Below the pieces are notes generated by a model. That model saw only the letters and a list, made by a program, of their open reading frames with translations, did no database searches and was not told the origin of the DNA. Position numbers and translations under genes: made by a program. A stretch of DNA of 64,000 nucleotides from VAZQ01 sp963807865 (lineage in GTDB: Bacteria > Pseudomonadota > Alphaproteobacteria > Rhizobiales > Xanthobacteraceae): contig CAWEDK010000026.1 of NCBI GenBank assembly GCA_963807865.1, positions 124,001 to 188,000 of the forward strand, given 5' to 3'. This document shows, in pieces, positions 7,801-17,217 of the stretch (positions within the stretch are counted from its first letter, which is position 1; every line of letters starts with the position of its first letter).

Positions 7801-9286
7801 ATGCCGGCCGTTCAGGAGACCGTCGATCAGGTTCGCCGGATCGACGTTGACCAATACAAGTACGGGTTCGTTACGGACATCGAATCCGACAAGGCGCCCA
7901 AAGGGCTGTCCGAGGACATCGTCCGCTTCATTTCGGCGAAGAAGAACGAGCCCGAGTGGATGCTCGCGTGGCGGCTCGACGCCTATCGCCGCTGGCTGAC
8001 CATGCGCGAGCCGACCTGGGCCCGGGTGACCCACCCCCCGATCGCCTACCAGGACCTCTATTACTATTCGGCGCCGAAGAAGAAGCCCGGCCCGAAGTCG
8101 CTCGACGAGATCGACCCGGAAATCCTCAAGACCTACGACAAGCTCGGCATCCCGCTGCGCGAGCGCGAGGCGCTGCTCGGCATCGAGCGCCCGGACGGCG
8201 AACGCTCTCGCGTCGCGGTCGACGCGGTGTTCGAACTCGGTCTCGGTCGCCACCACCTTCCAGGCCGAGCTTGCCAAGGCGGGCGTGATCTTCTGCCCGA
8301 TCTCGGAAGCGCTGCAGAAGCACCCCGACCTGGTGAAGCAGTATCTCGGCACGGTGGTGCCGGTGACCGACAACTTCTTCGCCACGCTCAATTCGGCGGT
8401 GTTCTCCGACGGCTCGTTCGTCTACGTGCCGCCGGGCGTGCGCTGCCCGATGGAGCTCTCGACCTATTTCCGCATCAACGAGAAGAACACCGGCCAGTTC
8501 GAGCGCACGCTGATCATCGCCGACAAGGGCTCCTACGTGAGCTACCTCGAAGGCTGCACCGCGCCGATGCGCGACGAGAACCAGCTGCACGCCGCCGTGG
8601 TCGAGCTGATCGCGCTCGACGACGCCGAGATCAAGTATTCGACCATCCAGAACTGGTATCCGGGCGACAAGAACGGCAAGGGCGGCATCTACAACTTCGT
8701 CACCAAGCGCGGCGACTGCCGCGGCAAGAACGCCAAGATTTCCTGGACCCAGCTCGAGACCGGTTCCGCCATCACCTGGAAATATCCGAGCTGCATCCTG
8801 CGCGGCGACAATTCGCGTGGCGAGTTCTATTCGATCGCCATCTCGAACGGCCACCAGCAGGTCGACAGCGGCACCAAGATGATCCACCTCGGCAAGAACA
8901 CCACCAGCCGGATCATCTCCAAGGGCATCTCGGCCGGCAAGTCGCAGAACACCTATCGCGGCCTCGTCACCGCGCATCGCCGCGCCTCGAACGCGCGTAA
9001 CTTCACCAACTGCAACTCGCTCCTGATCGGCAACAAGTGCGGCGCGCACACCGTGCCCTACATCGAGGCGAAGAATTCCTCCGCGGTGTTCGAGCACGAG
9101 GCGACGACGTCGAAGATTTCCGAGGAGACGCTGTTCTACTGCATGCAGCGCGGGCTTTCGGCGGAGGACGCCGTCGCGCTCGTCGTCAACGGCTTCGTCA
9201 AGGACGTGCTGCAGCAGCTTCCGATGGAGTTCGCGGTCGAGGCGCAGAAGCTGATCTCGATCAGCCTGGAGGGGAGCGTGGGGTAG
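7801..9286 (+). CDS. sufB: Fe-S cluster assembly protein SufB (one frame break)
   Basis: Scaffold subunit of the SufBCD complex in the cytosol. The N-terminus 'MPAVQETVDQVRRIDVDQ' follows a GGAGGG ribosome site. The protein then breaks near 8233, where 'VAVDAVFE' should run on into '(S)VSVATTFQ'; one extra base in GTTCGAACTCGG accounts for it. The second frame carries 'GVIFCPISEAL', 'VYVPPGVRCPMELSTYFRIN', the beta-helix core and the C-terminal 'EAKNSSAVFEHEATTSKISE' region with the conserved assembly residues. Total length of about 495 residues fits the family. The gap to sufC holds a palindromic repeat. Confidence 0.93.
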
Positions 9287-9305
9287 GGCGCAGCAACAGT
9301 TGCGG

Positions 9306-9408
9306 TCCTCATCCTGAGGAGGCTGCGCAGTAGCCGTCTCGAAGGATGGAAGACAGATAGATGGCCTCGCCCTTCGAGACGCGCCTGCGGCGCTCCTCAG
9401 GACGAGGG
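9306..9408. repeat. Palindromic repeat between sufB and sufC
   Basis: Nested inverted repeat of about 100 bases. The outer arms are CCTCATCCTGAGGAGG (from 9307) and CTCCTCAGGACGAGG (ending about 9407); the inner arms are GTCTCGAAGG (9336-9345) and CCTTCGAGAC (9371-9380). It fills most of the 145-base gap and would fold into a long hairpin in the suf transcript. It is of the 'cctcatcctgaggag' family often seen in rhizobial intergenic DNA and differs from the next two repeats. Confidence 0.85.
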
Positions 9409-9431
9409 GAGAGATCAGGAGTTTGAAGTAA

Positions 9432-10187
<756 letters not shown>

Positions 10188-10206
10188 TGGTTGCGTTCCC
10201 GTCTTT

Positions 10207-10309
10207 CGTCATTCCGGGGCGCGCCGCAGGCGCGAGCCCGGAATCCATGGCTGCGCTTAGGGACTATGGATTCCGGGCTCCCTCGCTGTGCTCGGGCCCC
10301 GAAATGACG
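10207..10309. repeat. Palindromic repeat between sufC and sufD (CGTCATTCCGG type)
   Basis: A symmetrical inverted repeat: outer arms CGTCATTCCGGGG (10207-10219) and CCCCGAAATGACG (10297-10309), inner arms GAGCCCGGAATCCAT (10234-10248) and ATGGATTCCGGGCTC (10266-10280). It shares the GTCATTCCGG core with the elements at 4.2 kb and 43.05 kb but not with the other two suf-gap repeats. Confidence 0.88.
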
Positions 10310-10343
10310 AGAGTGGTCGCTTTGTTGAAAGAGACGATCGCAC

Positions 10344-11681
10344 ATGAACGCCGAGATTCATCCGATCAAGACGGCGGCCGAGACCGCGCTCGCGGACAGC
10401 TTCGCGGCGGTCAAGGACCGGCTGCCCGGTGGCGGCCCGCTGGCTGCCATGCGGAAGCAGGCGTTCCAGCGCTTTGCCGCCGACGGCCTGCCGCACCGGC
10501 GGGTCGAGGAATGGAAATACACCGACCTGCGCGCGCTGATGCGGGATGCACGGCCGCTCGCCGAGCCGCCCGACGCCGCCGCCAAGGCGCGCGCCAGCAC
10601 CGCCGGCGCCATGCTCGCTTCGATCGAGGCGCGCCGCATCGTGTTTGTCGATGGCGCGTTCGTGCCGGAGCTCTCCGATCTTGCCGCGCTGGAACCCGGC
10701 CTGACGATCCGCTCCATGGCGCAGGCGCTCGCCACCAACGATCCGGCGGTCGGCCGCCATCTCGGCAAGGTGGTGCCGACCGACAACGTCGCGGTGGCGC
10801 TCAACACCGCCTTCATGGGTGACGGCGCGGTGATCGAGGTCGCGGCCGGCGTCGCGCTGGCGCGGCCGATCCATCTGCTGTTCGTCAATGCCGGCGGGCA
10901 GCCGGCGTCGGTCTTTGTCCGCTCGCTCGTGGTCATCGGGCAGGGCGCGCGTGCCATGCTGGTCGAGAGCCACGAAGGCTGCGCGGCGGGCGCGGACTAT
11001 CAGGTGAACACCGCGCTCGAGCTTGTGGTCGGCGACGAAGCGCATGTCGACCATGTCAAGGTCAACGGCGCCGGTGCCGGCGCGCTGCACGTCTCGTCGT
11101 TGATGGCGGCGATCGGCGCGCGGGCGCGCTTCAACGAGTTTTTGTTTACGACCGGCGGCACGGTGGTGCGCAACCAGTTGTTTCTGCGATTCGATGGCGA
11201 GGCGACGTTTGCCGCCATTCGCGGTGCGAGCCTGCTCAAGCACCGCCAGCACGCCGATGTGACGATCGTCGCCGATCATGTGGCCAGGGCCTGCACCAGC
11301 AGGGAAATGTTCAAGACCGTGCTCGATGGCGAGGCGCGCGGCGTGTTTCAGGGCAAGATCATCGTGCGCCCGGACGCGCAGAAGACCGACGCCAAAATGG
11401 CGACCCACGCGTTGCTCCTGTCTGACACCTCCGAAGCCGACAACAAGCCGGAACTGGAGATTTTCGCCGACGACGTGCAGTGCGGTCACGGCGCCACCTC
11501 GGGCGATCTTGACGAAGACCTGCTGTTCTACCTCAAGGCGCGCGGCATTCCGGCCGAGGAGGCGGAGTCGCTGCTGATCCAGGCCTTCGTCGGCGAAGCG
11601 GTGGAAGGCATCGAGCATGCCGGGTTGCGCGACGCGCTGATGGATCACGTCGCCGAATGGCTGAAGGCGCGAGAGAAATGA
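10344..11681 (+). CDS. sufD: Fe-S cluster assembly protein SufD
   Basis: Partner subunit of SufB in the SufBCD scaffold. Length is 445 residues. It has the helical N-terminus with 'RRVEEWKYTDLRALM' near residue 52, a typical SufD signpost, then the right-handed beta-helix, and the C-terminal SufBD core 'QKTDAKMATHALLLSDTS', 'ELEIFADDVQCGHGAT' and 'EDLLFYLKARGIP' between residues 350 and 410. The conserved cysteine and histidine in 'VQCGHGAT' are those implicated in cluster assembly. No frame break. The following 172-base gap contains a third repeat. Confidence 0.95.
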   Translation: MNAEIHPIKTAAETALADSFAAVKDRLPGGGPLAAMRKQAFQRFAADGLPHRRVEEWKYTDLRALMRDARPLAEPPDAAAKARASTAGAMLASIEARRIVFVDGAFVPELSDLAALEPGLTIRSMAQALATNDPAVGRHLGKVVPTDNVAVALNTAFMGDGAVIEVAAGVALARPIHLLFVNAGGQPASVFVRSLVVIGQGARAMLVESHEGCAAGADYQVNTALELVVGDEAHVDHVKVNGAGAGALHVSSLMAAIGARARFNEFLFTTGGTVVRNQLFLRFDGEATFAAIRGASLLKHRQHADVTIVADHVARACTSREMFKTVLDGEARGVFQGKIIVRPDAQKTDAKMATHALLLSDTSEADNKPELEIFADDVQCGHGATSGDLDEDLLFYLKARGIPAEEAESLLIQAFVGEAVEGIEHAGLRDALMDHVAEWLKAREK

Positions 11682-11704
11682 AGGTGTGTACGTCCATAGA
11701 CATC

Positions 11705-11836
11705 GTGTCCCGGGCGCAGCGCAGCGCGCAGCGTTGCGCTGCAGACCCGGGACCGTTGCAGCGGTTGTCTTGGCGGTCCCGGATCGGCGGTGCACCGCTG
11801 CGCAAGTGCTTCGCGCTGCGCCGCGTCCGGGACACG
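11705..11836. repeat. Palindromic repeat between sufD and sufS (GTGTCCCGG type)
   Basis: Inverted repeat with outer arms GTGTCCCGGGCGC (11705-11717) and GCGTCCGGGACAC (11824-11836). A second pair lies inside, GACCCGGGACCG (about 11744-11755) and CGGTCCCGGATC (about 11774-11785). GC-rich subrepeats (GCAGCGCAGCGCGCAGC) lie in the first half. It ends 17 bases before the sufS start. Its sequence is unrelated to the sufB-sufC and sufC-sufD elements. Confidence 0.85.
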
Positions 11837-11853
11837 AGCAGAAGCGAAATCAT

Positions 11854-13098
11854 ATGACGCATCCTGCGGTCAGCAACGGCGCCTACGACGTCGCGCGCAT
11901 CCGCAAGGATTTTCCGATCCTGGCGATGCAGGTCTACGGCAAGCCGCTCGTCTATCTCGACAACGCCGCTTCGGCGCAGAAGCCGCAGGCCGTGCTCGAC
12001 CGTATCCAGCTGGCCTATACCAGCGAATACGCCAACGTGCATCGCGGTCTGCACTATCTGGCGAATGCCGCGACCGAGGCCTACGAGGGCGCGCGCGAGA
12101 AGGTGCGTGGGTTCCTGAACGCCGCCCGTCCAGAAGAGATCATCTTCACCCGCAACGCCACCGAGGCGATGAACCTGGTCGCCGCCACTTTCGGCAGCGA
12201 TCGCATCCAGCCGGGCGACGAAATCGTGCTCTCGATCATGGAGCACCATTCCAACATCGTGCCCTGGAATTTCCTGCGTGAGCGCCAGGGCGCGGTGATC
12301 AAGTGGGCGCCGGTCGACGATGAAGGCAACTTCCTGATCGACGAATTCGAGAAGCTGCTGACGCCGCGCACCAAGCTGGTGGCGATCACTCACATGTCGA
12401 ACATGCTCGGCACCCTCGTGCCGGTGAAAGAGGTCGTGCGGATTGCGCATGCGCGCGGCATCCCGGTGCTGGTCGACGGAGCGCAGGCGGCGGTGCACCT
12501 CGACGTCGACGTGCAGGACATCGGTTGCGACTTCTATGCCGTGACCGGTCACAAGCTGTACGGTCCGAGCGGCATCGGCGTGCTCTACGGCAAGTACGAG
12601 CATCTCGCGGCGATGCGGCCGTTCAACGGCGGCGGCGAGATGATCCGTGAGGTGTTTCAGGATCGCGTCACCTATGGCGACCCGCCGCACCGGTTCGAGG
12701 CCGGCACGCCCTCGATCGTTCAGGCGATCGGTCTTGGAGCCGCGATCGACTACATCGAATCGGTCGGCAAGCCACGCATCCGCGCGCATGAGGCCGGTCT
12801 CCTGAGCTACGCCCAGGAGCGCCTGCGCCAGATCAATTCGCTGCGCATCATCGGCACCAGCAAGGACAAGGGCCCGATCGTCTCGTTTGAAATCAAGGGC
12901 GCGCATCCGCACGATGTCGCCACCATCGTCGACCGTTCGGGCGTCGCGGTTCGCGCCGGCACCCATTGCGTGATGCCGCTGCTCGACCGCTTCGGGGTGA
13001 GCGCCACCTGCCGGGCGTCGTTTGCGCTCTACAATACCCGCGAGGAGATCGACGTTCTCGCCCAATCGCTGGTCAAAGCGCAGGAGTTCTTCGCATGA
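11854..13098 (+). CDS. sufS: Cysteine desulfurase SufS (class II)
   Basis: PLP-dependent desulfurase feeding the SUF scaffold. Length is 414 residues from ATG at 11854; the in-frame extension upstream only translates the palindromic repeat. Markers are 'VYLDNAASAQKP' near residue 33, 'FTRNATEAMNLVA' near 98, 'EIVLSIMEHHSNIVPW' near 128, 'VDGAQAAVHLDVDVQ' near 208, the PLP lysine K234 in 'VTGHKLYGPSGIGVLYG', and the catalytic cysteine C372 in 'RAGTHCVMPLLDRF'. The RxGxHC loop defines the SufS group. It overlaps the start of sufT by four bases (ATGA). Confidence 0.95.
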   Translation: MTHPAVSNGAYDVARIRKDFPILAMQVYGKPLVYLDNAASAQKPQAVLDRIQLAYTSEYANVHRGLHYLANAATEAYEGAREKVRGFLNAARPEEIIFTRNATEAMNLVAATFGSDRIQPGDEIVLSIMEHHSNIVPWNFLRERQGAVIKWAPVDDEGNFLIDEFEKLLTPRTKLVAITHMSNMLGTLVPVKEVVRIAHARGIPVLVDGAQAAVHLDVDVQDIGCDFYAVTGHKLYGPSGIGVLYGKYEHLAAMRPFNGGGEMIREVFQDRVTYGDPPHRFEAGTPSIVQAIGLGAAIDYIESVGKPRIRAHEAGLLSYAQERLRQINSLRIIGTSKDKGPIVSFEIKGAHPHDVATIVDRSGVAVRAGTHCVMPLLDRFGVSATCRASFALYNTREEIDVLAQSLVKAQEFFA

Positions 13099-13485
13099 CT
13101 GATGAAACTGGCAAGACGCCTTCGACGGCCGAAGCGCCACTGGTTCCGGCCGAGGCGTCGGCGCTCCCCGAGGTCGAGCTGGCACGGCTGACCGACGAGA
13201 TCATCGCGCGCATTGAAGACCGTCTACGATCCGGAGATTCCGTCCGACATCTACGAACTCGGTCTGATCTACAAGATCGACATTGCCGACGATCGCAGCG
13301 TCGAGATCGACATGACGCTCACCACGCCCAATTGCCCATCCGCGCAGGAGCTTCCCGCCATGGTGGAGGGCGCCGCCAGCGCGGTGGCGGGCGTGCGCGA
13401 CGTCAAGGTCAACATCGTCTGGGATCCGCCCTGGGATCAGAGCCGGATGTCGGATGAGGCGCGTGCGACGCTCAACATGTGGTGA
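13095..13485 (+). CDS. sufT: SufT-type DUF59 (MIP18) Fe-S maturation protein (one frame break)
   Basis: Small protein of the MIP18/DUF59 family found at the end of suf operons, where it helps Fe-S maturation. A low-complexity Ala/Glu/Pro N-terminal tail of about 35 residues precedes the domain. The domain starts in one frame ('ARLTDEIIA') and continues after a +1 break near 13210 as 'KTVYDPEIPSDIYELGLIYK', then 'TLTTPNCPSAQELP' with the conserved cysteine, 'VKVNIVWDPPWDQSRMSDEA' and the C-terminus. The start overlaps the sufS stop by four bases, and its own stop overlaps the next gene, so translation is probably coupled. Confidence 0.9.
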
Positions 13486-13904
13486 AGGCGGTGCCGACGC
13501 TCGGACGCGTGCTCGAAACGTCGCTCTATGTCGATGACCTCGATCGTGCGGCAGCGTTCTACGAAGACGTGCTCGGGCTGCCGCTGCTCAGGTCCGACCA
13601 GCGGTTTCGCGCCTACGCGGCGGGCGGCAGCAACGTCCTGCTGCTGTTTCTCCGTGGAGCCACGCTGGAGACGGTGCGCATGCCGGGCGGCACGATCCCG
13701 CCGCACGACGGTCACGGGCCGTTGCATATCGCGTTCGCGGTCGAAACCGACGAACTGGCCGCCTGGGAGTCGCTGCTCGGCGAGCGCGGCGTCGAGATCG
13801 AAGGCCGCACCGCCTGGTCGCGGGGCGGGCACAGCGTCTATTTCCGCGATCCGGATGGCCACCTGCTGGAATTGGCGACGCCGGGACTCTGGGCGATCTA
13901 TTAG
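13479..13904 (+). CDS. VOC (glyoxalase/bleomycin-resistance) superfamily protein
   Basis: A 141-residue protein with the paired beta-alpha-beta-beta-beta modules of the vicinal-oxygen-chelate fold. 'LETSLYVDDLDRAAAFYEDVLGLPL' is the first module. 'GHGPLHIAFAVETDELAAWES' carries a metal-ligand-type His, and 'SVYFRDPDGHLLELATPG' carries the C-terminal Glu. The substrate cannot be deduced. The start is GTG at 13479 or 13482, inside the end of sufT, so it is translationally coupled to a Fe-S operon. That is an unusual place for this family and separates sufT from sufA. Confidence 0.88.
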   Translation: MVKAVPTLGRVLETSLYVDDLDRAAAFYEDVLGLPLLRSDQRFRAYAAGGSNVLLLFLRGATLETVRMPGGTIPPHDGHGPLHIAFAVETDELAAWESLLGERGVEIEGRTAWSRGGHSVYFRDPDGHLLELATPGLWAIY

Positions 13905-13938
13905 GATGCTGACACGGGCGAACGAATCGAACGAACCG

Positions 13939-13971
13939 ACTTGCGGCTTTTCATTGGAATTGTTCGCAAGT
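13939..13971. other. Inverted repeat ACTTGCG/CGCAAGT before sufA
   Basis: ACTTGCG (13939-13945) and CGCAAGT (13965-13971) are separated by 19 bases, in an AT-richer part of the 177-base gap before sufA. There is no T-run after it, so it is not a convincing terminator. It could be an operator or an mRNA stem. Nothing else is evident in this gap. Confidence 0.3.
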
Positions 13972-14081
13972 TATTGGCGGGAAAAGCGAAACTCGGGCCT
14001 TCACAGCCGGGATTTCGTCGTTATCTTTGGGCATGTAGATGCCGCTGCCGGGCCTTGAACCCGGCGAGAGGAGAATGAGAG

Positions 14082-14453
14082 ATGGCCAGTTCGAGGCCGA
14101 GACCGCAGGTGATCCGGCTGACCGACGCCGCGGCGGACCGCATCAAATACGTGATGGCAAACGCCACGAATGATGTCGTCGGCGTGCGTGTCGGCGTCAA
14201 GAACGGCGGCTGCGCCGGCATGACCTACACGATGGAATATGCCGACAAGGTCGGACCTGCCGATGAGGTGGTGGAGGACAAGGGCGTACGCGTTTTCATC
14301 GATCCAAAGGCCATCCTGTTCCTGCTCGGTACCGAGATGGACTACAAGACCGAGAAGCTTGCCGCGCAATTTGTGTTCAACAATCCCAACCAGACCTCGG
14401 CCTGCGGCTGCGGTGAATCGGTGCAGCTCAAGCCGGCCGCCGACGCGCGTTGA
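14082..14453 (+). CDS. sufA: A-type Fe-S carrier SufA (HesB/IscA family)
   Basis: Accessory carrier that receives and passes on Fe-S clusters. Length is 123 residues. It shows the family's three-cysteine arrangement: 'GVKNGGCAGMTYTMEYAD' near residue 42 and 'TSACGCGESV' near 110. The N-terminus 'VIRLTDAAADRIKYVMAN' is typical. A ribosome site (GAGAGGAGAATGAGAG) precedes the ATG. The stop codon TGA overlaps a possible TTG start of the next gene. It could be redundant with IscA/ErpA elsewhere; the position at the end of the suf cluster supports the name sufA. Confidence 0.93.
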   Translation: MASSRPRPQVIRLTDAAADRIKYVMANATNDVVGVRVGVKNGGCAGMTYTMEYADKVGPADEVVEDKGVRVFIDPKAILFLLGTEMDYKTEKLAAQFVFNNPNQTSACGCGESVQLKPAADAR

Positions 14454-14842
14454 GCGGCAGGGCGGCGTTGGCCCCCGAGGACATCTGCGATCTGTTCGCC
14501 GCCTTCGGGGCGGTGACGGTTCGCCGGTTGTTTGGCGGCGCGGGCCTCTATGCCGGCGACACGATGTTCGCGCTGGTGCACGACGGCATCATCTATCTGA
14601 AGGTGGATGCGCAGACCGCTGCGGCGTTCGAGCGCGAAAATCTCGACCCCTTCAGCTACACCACCAGAAACGGCAAGCGCGGCGTGATGTCGTTTCGGCG
14701 CATGCCCGACCGGCTCTATGACGAGCCGGACGAACTGGCGCGGTGGGCGCGCGATGCGTTGGCGGCGGCGCAGCGCAGCGGCAGTGCGAGACGGTCAGGC
14801 AAGAAACGGACTGTAGTCGGCAAGGGGCGACGTTCGCCCTAA
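14450..14842 (+). CDS. TfoX/Sxy N-terminal domain protein
   Basis: A 130-residue protein whose first ~95 residues match the TfoX N-terminal domain: 'LFAAFGAVTVRRLFGGAGLYAGDTMFALV', then 'LYLKVDAQT'-like and 'FSYTTRNGKRGVMSFRRMP', and a helix 'DELARWARDALAAAQ'. The tail is basic. There is no TfoX C-terminal domain. Stand-alone N-domains are common in alphaproteobacteria and their role is not settled. The only start consistent with the domain is TTG at 14450, overlapping the sufA stop, so coupling is likely. Confidence 0.82.
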   Translation: MSGRAALAPEDICDLFAAFGAVTVRRLFGGAGLYAGDTMFALVHDGIIYLKVDAQTAAAFERENLDPFSYTTRNGKRGVMSFRRMPDRLYDEPDELARWARDALAAAQRSGSARRSGKKRTVVGKGRRSP

Positions 14843-14928
14843 AACGTGATCAGCTCACGTGATCGCGGCGAGCAAGCGCGCGGGTATCGGCGGAAATGGT
14901 TCAATGAACGTGCAAAGCTGGCGGGCTT

Positions 14929-16315
14929 TCAGCCTGAGGCCTTCACCCTGAAGGGGCGTAACAAGAATGCCGGCAGGTGCGAAAGCGTATCATCGTCGGT
15001 TGCAGGCTTCGATCGCGGCCGCGCCTCAGTGACTGCACGGGCAGGCTTCTTGGCCTGACGGGCTTCTTCAATATGAGCGACCGGCGCCGGTTCGCGGTGT
15101 TGCGGTGCTGAACGGCTTCCGCGGCGAGTTCCGGGCCGGCGCGTCTCGCTGCGGCGCGGCTCTTCCGGTGCGGACTTTGATTCCGCTAGCGGCGCGCCAT
15201 CCATCCAAGCGATCGGCTGACCGATCAGTTTCTCGATCGCGCCGACCGACTTGCTGTCGGCCGGGCTCACGATCGTGATCGCGGTACCGGTCAAGCCCGC
15301 CCGCCCGGTGCGCCCGATGCGGTGGACGTAATCGTCCGCATGGTGCGGGACGTCGAAATTGAACACATGGCTGACGGCGGGAATGTCGAGCCCGCGCGCC
15401 GCGACATCGGAGGCGATCAGCAATGTGACCTCGCCCTTGCGGAACTGGTCGAGCGCCGCGGTGCGCGCCGACTGGTCCATGTCGCCGTGCAGCGCCGCTG
15501 CGTTGAAGCCATGGCGCAGCAGCGATTTGTGCAGTTGCGCGACCTCGCGCTTGCGGTTGCAGAAGACGATGGCGTTCTTGAAATTTTCGCAAGACCGGAC
15601 CAGGTGGCGCAACGTATCGCGCTTGTCGTGCGGTTCGCGGCCGGTCCTGACCAGCAGCTGCGTGGTGTTCGCCACCGTGGTTGCGGGTTTCGCCACCTCG
15701 ACGCGTACCGGATTGTGCAGGAACTGCTCGGTGATGCGCCGGATTTCCGGCGGCATGGTCGCGGTGAAGAACAAGGTCTGACGCGTGAACGGCACCAGCT
15801 TGCAGATACGCTCGATGTCCGGAATGAAACCCATATCGAGCATGCGGTCGGCTTCGTCGATGACCAGAAGCTCGACGCCGGTCAACAGGAGACGTCCGCG
15901 CTCGAAATGGTCGAGCAGGCGGCCCGGGCGTGGCGATCAGCACATCGACACCGCGCGTGAGCTTGGCATCCTGATCGTCGAACGATACGCCGCCGATGAT
16001 CAGCGCAACGTTCAGCTTCTGCTTCGCGCCGTATTTGATGAAGCTTTCTTCAACCTGAGCGGCGAGTTCGCGCGTCGGCTCGAGGATCAGCGTCCGCGGC
16101 ATCCGGGCGCGCGCGCGGCCGTTTTCCAGCATCGTGATCATCGGCAGGGTAAATGCCGCGGTCTTGCCGGTGCCGGTTTGCGCGATTCCGAGTACGTCGC
16201 GGCGTGCGAGCACGTGTGGTATTGCTTGCTCTTGGATCGGAGTAGGGGTGGTGTAGCCGGCCGCTGAAACGGCGGCGAGAACCTTGTCGGACAAGCCGAG
16301 CTTAGAAAAGGGCAT
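14929..16315 (-). CDS. DEAD-box RNA helicase (one frame break)
   Basis: ATP-dependent RNA helicase, probably RhlE-like, acting in RNA and ribosome metabolism. In order: 'MPFSKLGLSDKVLAAVSAAG' with a Q-motif 'YTTPTPIQEQAIP', Walker A 'AQTGTGKT' near residue 45, 'PTRELAAQ' near 86, then a +1 break near 15922 in the 'ATPGRLLDHFERG' segment. The second frame has 'VIDEADRMLDMGF', 'TAT', 'IVFCNRKREV', 'ASDVAARGLDIPAVSHV' and 'HRIGRTGRAG'. The C-terminal ~90 residues are basic and disordered. Start at 16315, followed by the helicase Q-motif. It is convergent with the TfoX-N gene; the 86-base gap between them holds nothing recognised. Confidence 0.92.
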
Positions 16316-16503
16316 GTAACCTCTGAGGAGAACCGCCCGGACACTAACCGCGCCGGATGACCAGATAACGACGCTGCGCGGGAAAAGGCGGTTAAATTCA
16401 ATCGAACCGGTTGCCGGGAACATAGTGGCGGACGGCGGAAAGTCAATCCGCTGGCAGGGCAATAAGTTAAGCAGCTATCTTGTTTTTTCAGCATTCTGTC
16501 GAG

Positions 16504-17213
16504 ATGTTGGCGATGCGCGAACCGTTACCGGTCATGCTGGTGCCTGGGCTGCTCTGCTCCGCGCGGCTCTATACGGAACAGGTCGCCGCGCTCTGGCCGT
16601 TCGGGCCGGTGACGGTCGCCGACCATCGCCATGACGACACCATGGAGGCGATCGCGCGAACGGATTCTAAACAACGCGCCGCCACGGTTCGCGCTCGCTG
16701 GCCTTTCGATGGGCGGCTACATTGCGTTGTCGATCTTGCGGCAGGCGCCCGAACGGGTCGACCGCCTGGCCCTGCTCGATACCTCCGCGCGTTCCGACAC
16801 GCCGCAGCAGACCGAGCGCCGGTCGGCCCAGATTTCGCTCGCGCAGAACGGTCGCTTCGCCGAGGTGTCCGATCTGCTCTGGCCGCTGTTCGTGCATCGC
16901 GACCGGCAGAACGACGCGAACTTGCGACGCGTGGTGCGCGCCATGGCGGAAGACACCGGCCCCGAAGCGTTCGTCCGCCAGCAGACATGCCATCATGGCG
17001 CGGAGCGACGCGCGGCCGATGCTGGCCACGATCGCTTGCCCGACGCTGGTGGTGGTCGGCGAGGGCGACGAACTGACGCCGCCGGCGCTGGCGGAGGAGA
17101 TTGCCGGCGGCATCGCGGGCGCACGCCTGGTGGTGGTGCCAGACAGCGGACATCTGTCGACCCTCGAACAGCCCGCGGCGGTCAACCGTGCGCTCGCCGA
17201 GTGGCTGAGCTAG
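16504..17213 (+). CDS. Alpha/beta hydrolase (two frame breaks)
   Basis: About 235 residues once two +1 breaks (near 16655 and 16985) are bridged. The pieces are in order: 'LPVMLVPGLLCSARLYTEQ' (strand with oxyanion region), 'FALAGLSMGGYIALSIL' with the nucleophile serine near residue 75, 'LLDTSARSD', then 'IACPTLVVVGEGDELTPP' with the acid and 'DSGHLSTLEQP' with the catalytic histidine. This is the common MhpC/YcjY-like hydrolase form; substrate unknown. It ends 4 bases before the cystathionine beta-synthase start, and the three genes form one unit. Confidence 0.85.
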
Positions 17214-17217
17214 CCCC

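Noticed and set aside
8225..8240. Programmed frameshift in sufB
   Set aside because: No slippery heptamer or downstream stem, and the same kind of +1 break occurs in many unrelated genes here.
11686..11853. In-frame extension of sufS
   Set aside because: It lies wholly within the GTGTCCCGG repeat and adds about 56 residues absent from the family.
10257..13185. Long minus-strand frames opposite sufD and sufS (512 and 550 codons)
   Set aside because: Shadows produced by high GC; the opposite strand holds intact sufD and sufS with all active-site residues.
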